NCBI GenBank assembly: GCA_029935325.1
Contig: JAOZKO010000029.1
Location: forward strand, 1 to 16,127
Direction of reading: 5' to 3'
Length of the DNA: 16,127 bases
Origin: Bacteroidales bacterium
GTDB lineage: Bacteria > Bacteroidota > Bacteroidia > Bacteroidales > UBA1556
Position numbers and translations under genes: made by a program. The notes under the pieces are model-generated. The model did no database searches. It was not told where the DNA came from and was given only the letters and a program-made list of their open reading frames with translations. The first letter of the stretch is position 1; each line of letters begins with the position of its first letter. Positions 15,829-16,127 of the stretch are shown here, piece by piece.

Positions 15829-15836
15829 CAAAGATA
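15829..15836 (-). promoter_or_regulatory. -7 element of the galE-rfbB-ispG operon
   Basis: On the minus strand this reads TATCTTTG, a full match to TAnnTTTG, and predicts a leader of about 25 bases before the galE ATG. The -33 position holds only GTTTTC-like sequence (about 15857-15862), a weak match to TTTG. Confidence 0.55.
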
Positions 15837-16127
15837 GTTCTTTTAGTAATGAATTTGAAAACTGAAATTAGTGATAATTATGCATCATCATAAATACTAG
15901 AGTGAGTATTAAATATTCAACACCATAACATTTTAAATATCTAATACTATTCAATACAAATAATATTACTTTCTTATTATCCTTTTTTAACACTTCGGCT
16001 ACACTCAGTATAAACTCCAAAAAGGACCAAAAAAACACCCGCTAGGCAAGAATTACTAAAAATAAGTGAATCTTTCTAAAACATATAATCCCGATAGCCA
16101 TCGGGACCTCCTTTTAGTCGCTCGTAC
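15837..16127. other. Gene-free AT-rich region
   Basis: No open frame with protein-like features is seen on either strand upstream of galE to the window edge. It contains a short stretch at about 15992-16020 (ACTTCGGCTACACTCAGT, then TATAAACTCC) that resembles intergenic repeats I recall from Bacteroidota, and the palindrome listed next. The gene on the far side lies outside the window. Confidence 0.6.
16089..16106. repeat. Short GC-rich palindrome
   Basis: TCCCGAT and ATCGGGA form a perfect 7-bp stem around an AGCC loop in AT-rich DNA. No T-run follows directly on either strand (CTCCTTTT on plus), so a terminator role is weak. Similar CCCGAT-AGC-ATCGGG palindromes are, from memory, common between genes in Bacteroidota. 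Confidence 0.55.

Overview
The window comes from an AT-rich member of the Bacteroidota. The evidence is a secreted protein with a type IX secretion C-terminal domain, a beta subunit of ATP synthase with an extra segment between its P-loop and Walker B regions, an epsilon subunit cut to its N-terminal domain, a long three-domain IspG, weak Shine-Dalgarno sequences, and several TAnnTTTG (-7 type) promoter elements in front of genes. The order within the phylum cannot be fixed from this sequence.

Layout. 1-1781: end of an ATP synthase operon (atpD, 5' end outside the window, then atpC), closed by a clear intrinsic terminator. 1798-2052: a small three-helix membrane protein of unknown role. 2096-6256 (minus strand): a two-gene unit made of a 1227-residue multi-span sensor histidine kinase followed by an ElaA-like GNAT acetyltransferase. 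6510-9707: a 1065-residue secreted protein with 14 calcium-loop FG-GAP/VCBS repeats, three Cys/Trp-rich modules and a T9SS sorting domain. 9761-10015: a dense set of inverted repeats directly against the 3' end of a minus-strand tRNA-Cys(GCA). 10153-11612: a probable outer-membrane barrel protein followed by aat. 11613-11894: a gene-free stretch packed with three kinds of repeat. 11893-15797 (minus strand): a tight galE-rfbB-ispG operon with a good promoter element upstream of galE. 15798-16127: a gene-free AT-rich tail with a small palindrome.

How the genes fit together. AtpD and AtpC are parts of the F1 motor. GalE and RmlB supply UDP-galactose and the dTDP-4-keto-6-deoxyglucose precursor for surface glycans, and IspG belongs to the MEP pathway that makes the isoprenoid units of undecaprenyl phosphate, the carrier on which such glycans are built; their shared operon is therefore functionally plausible, although this is inference. 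Aat adds Leu or Phe to proteins with N-terminal Lys or Arg for degradation. The histidine kinase has no response regulator next to it.

Most of the window is ordinary chromosomal core. I found no convincing new multi-gene system, defence locus, CRISPR array, phage or intact transposon. The least explained signal is the nested inverted-repeat cluster beside tRNA-Cys, followed by the repeat-filled gap between aat and ispG.
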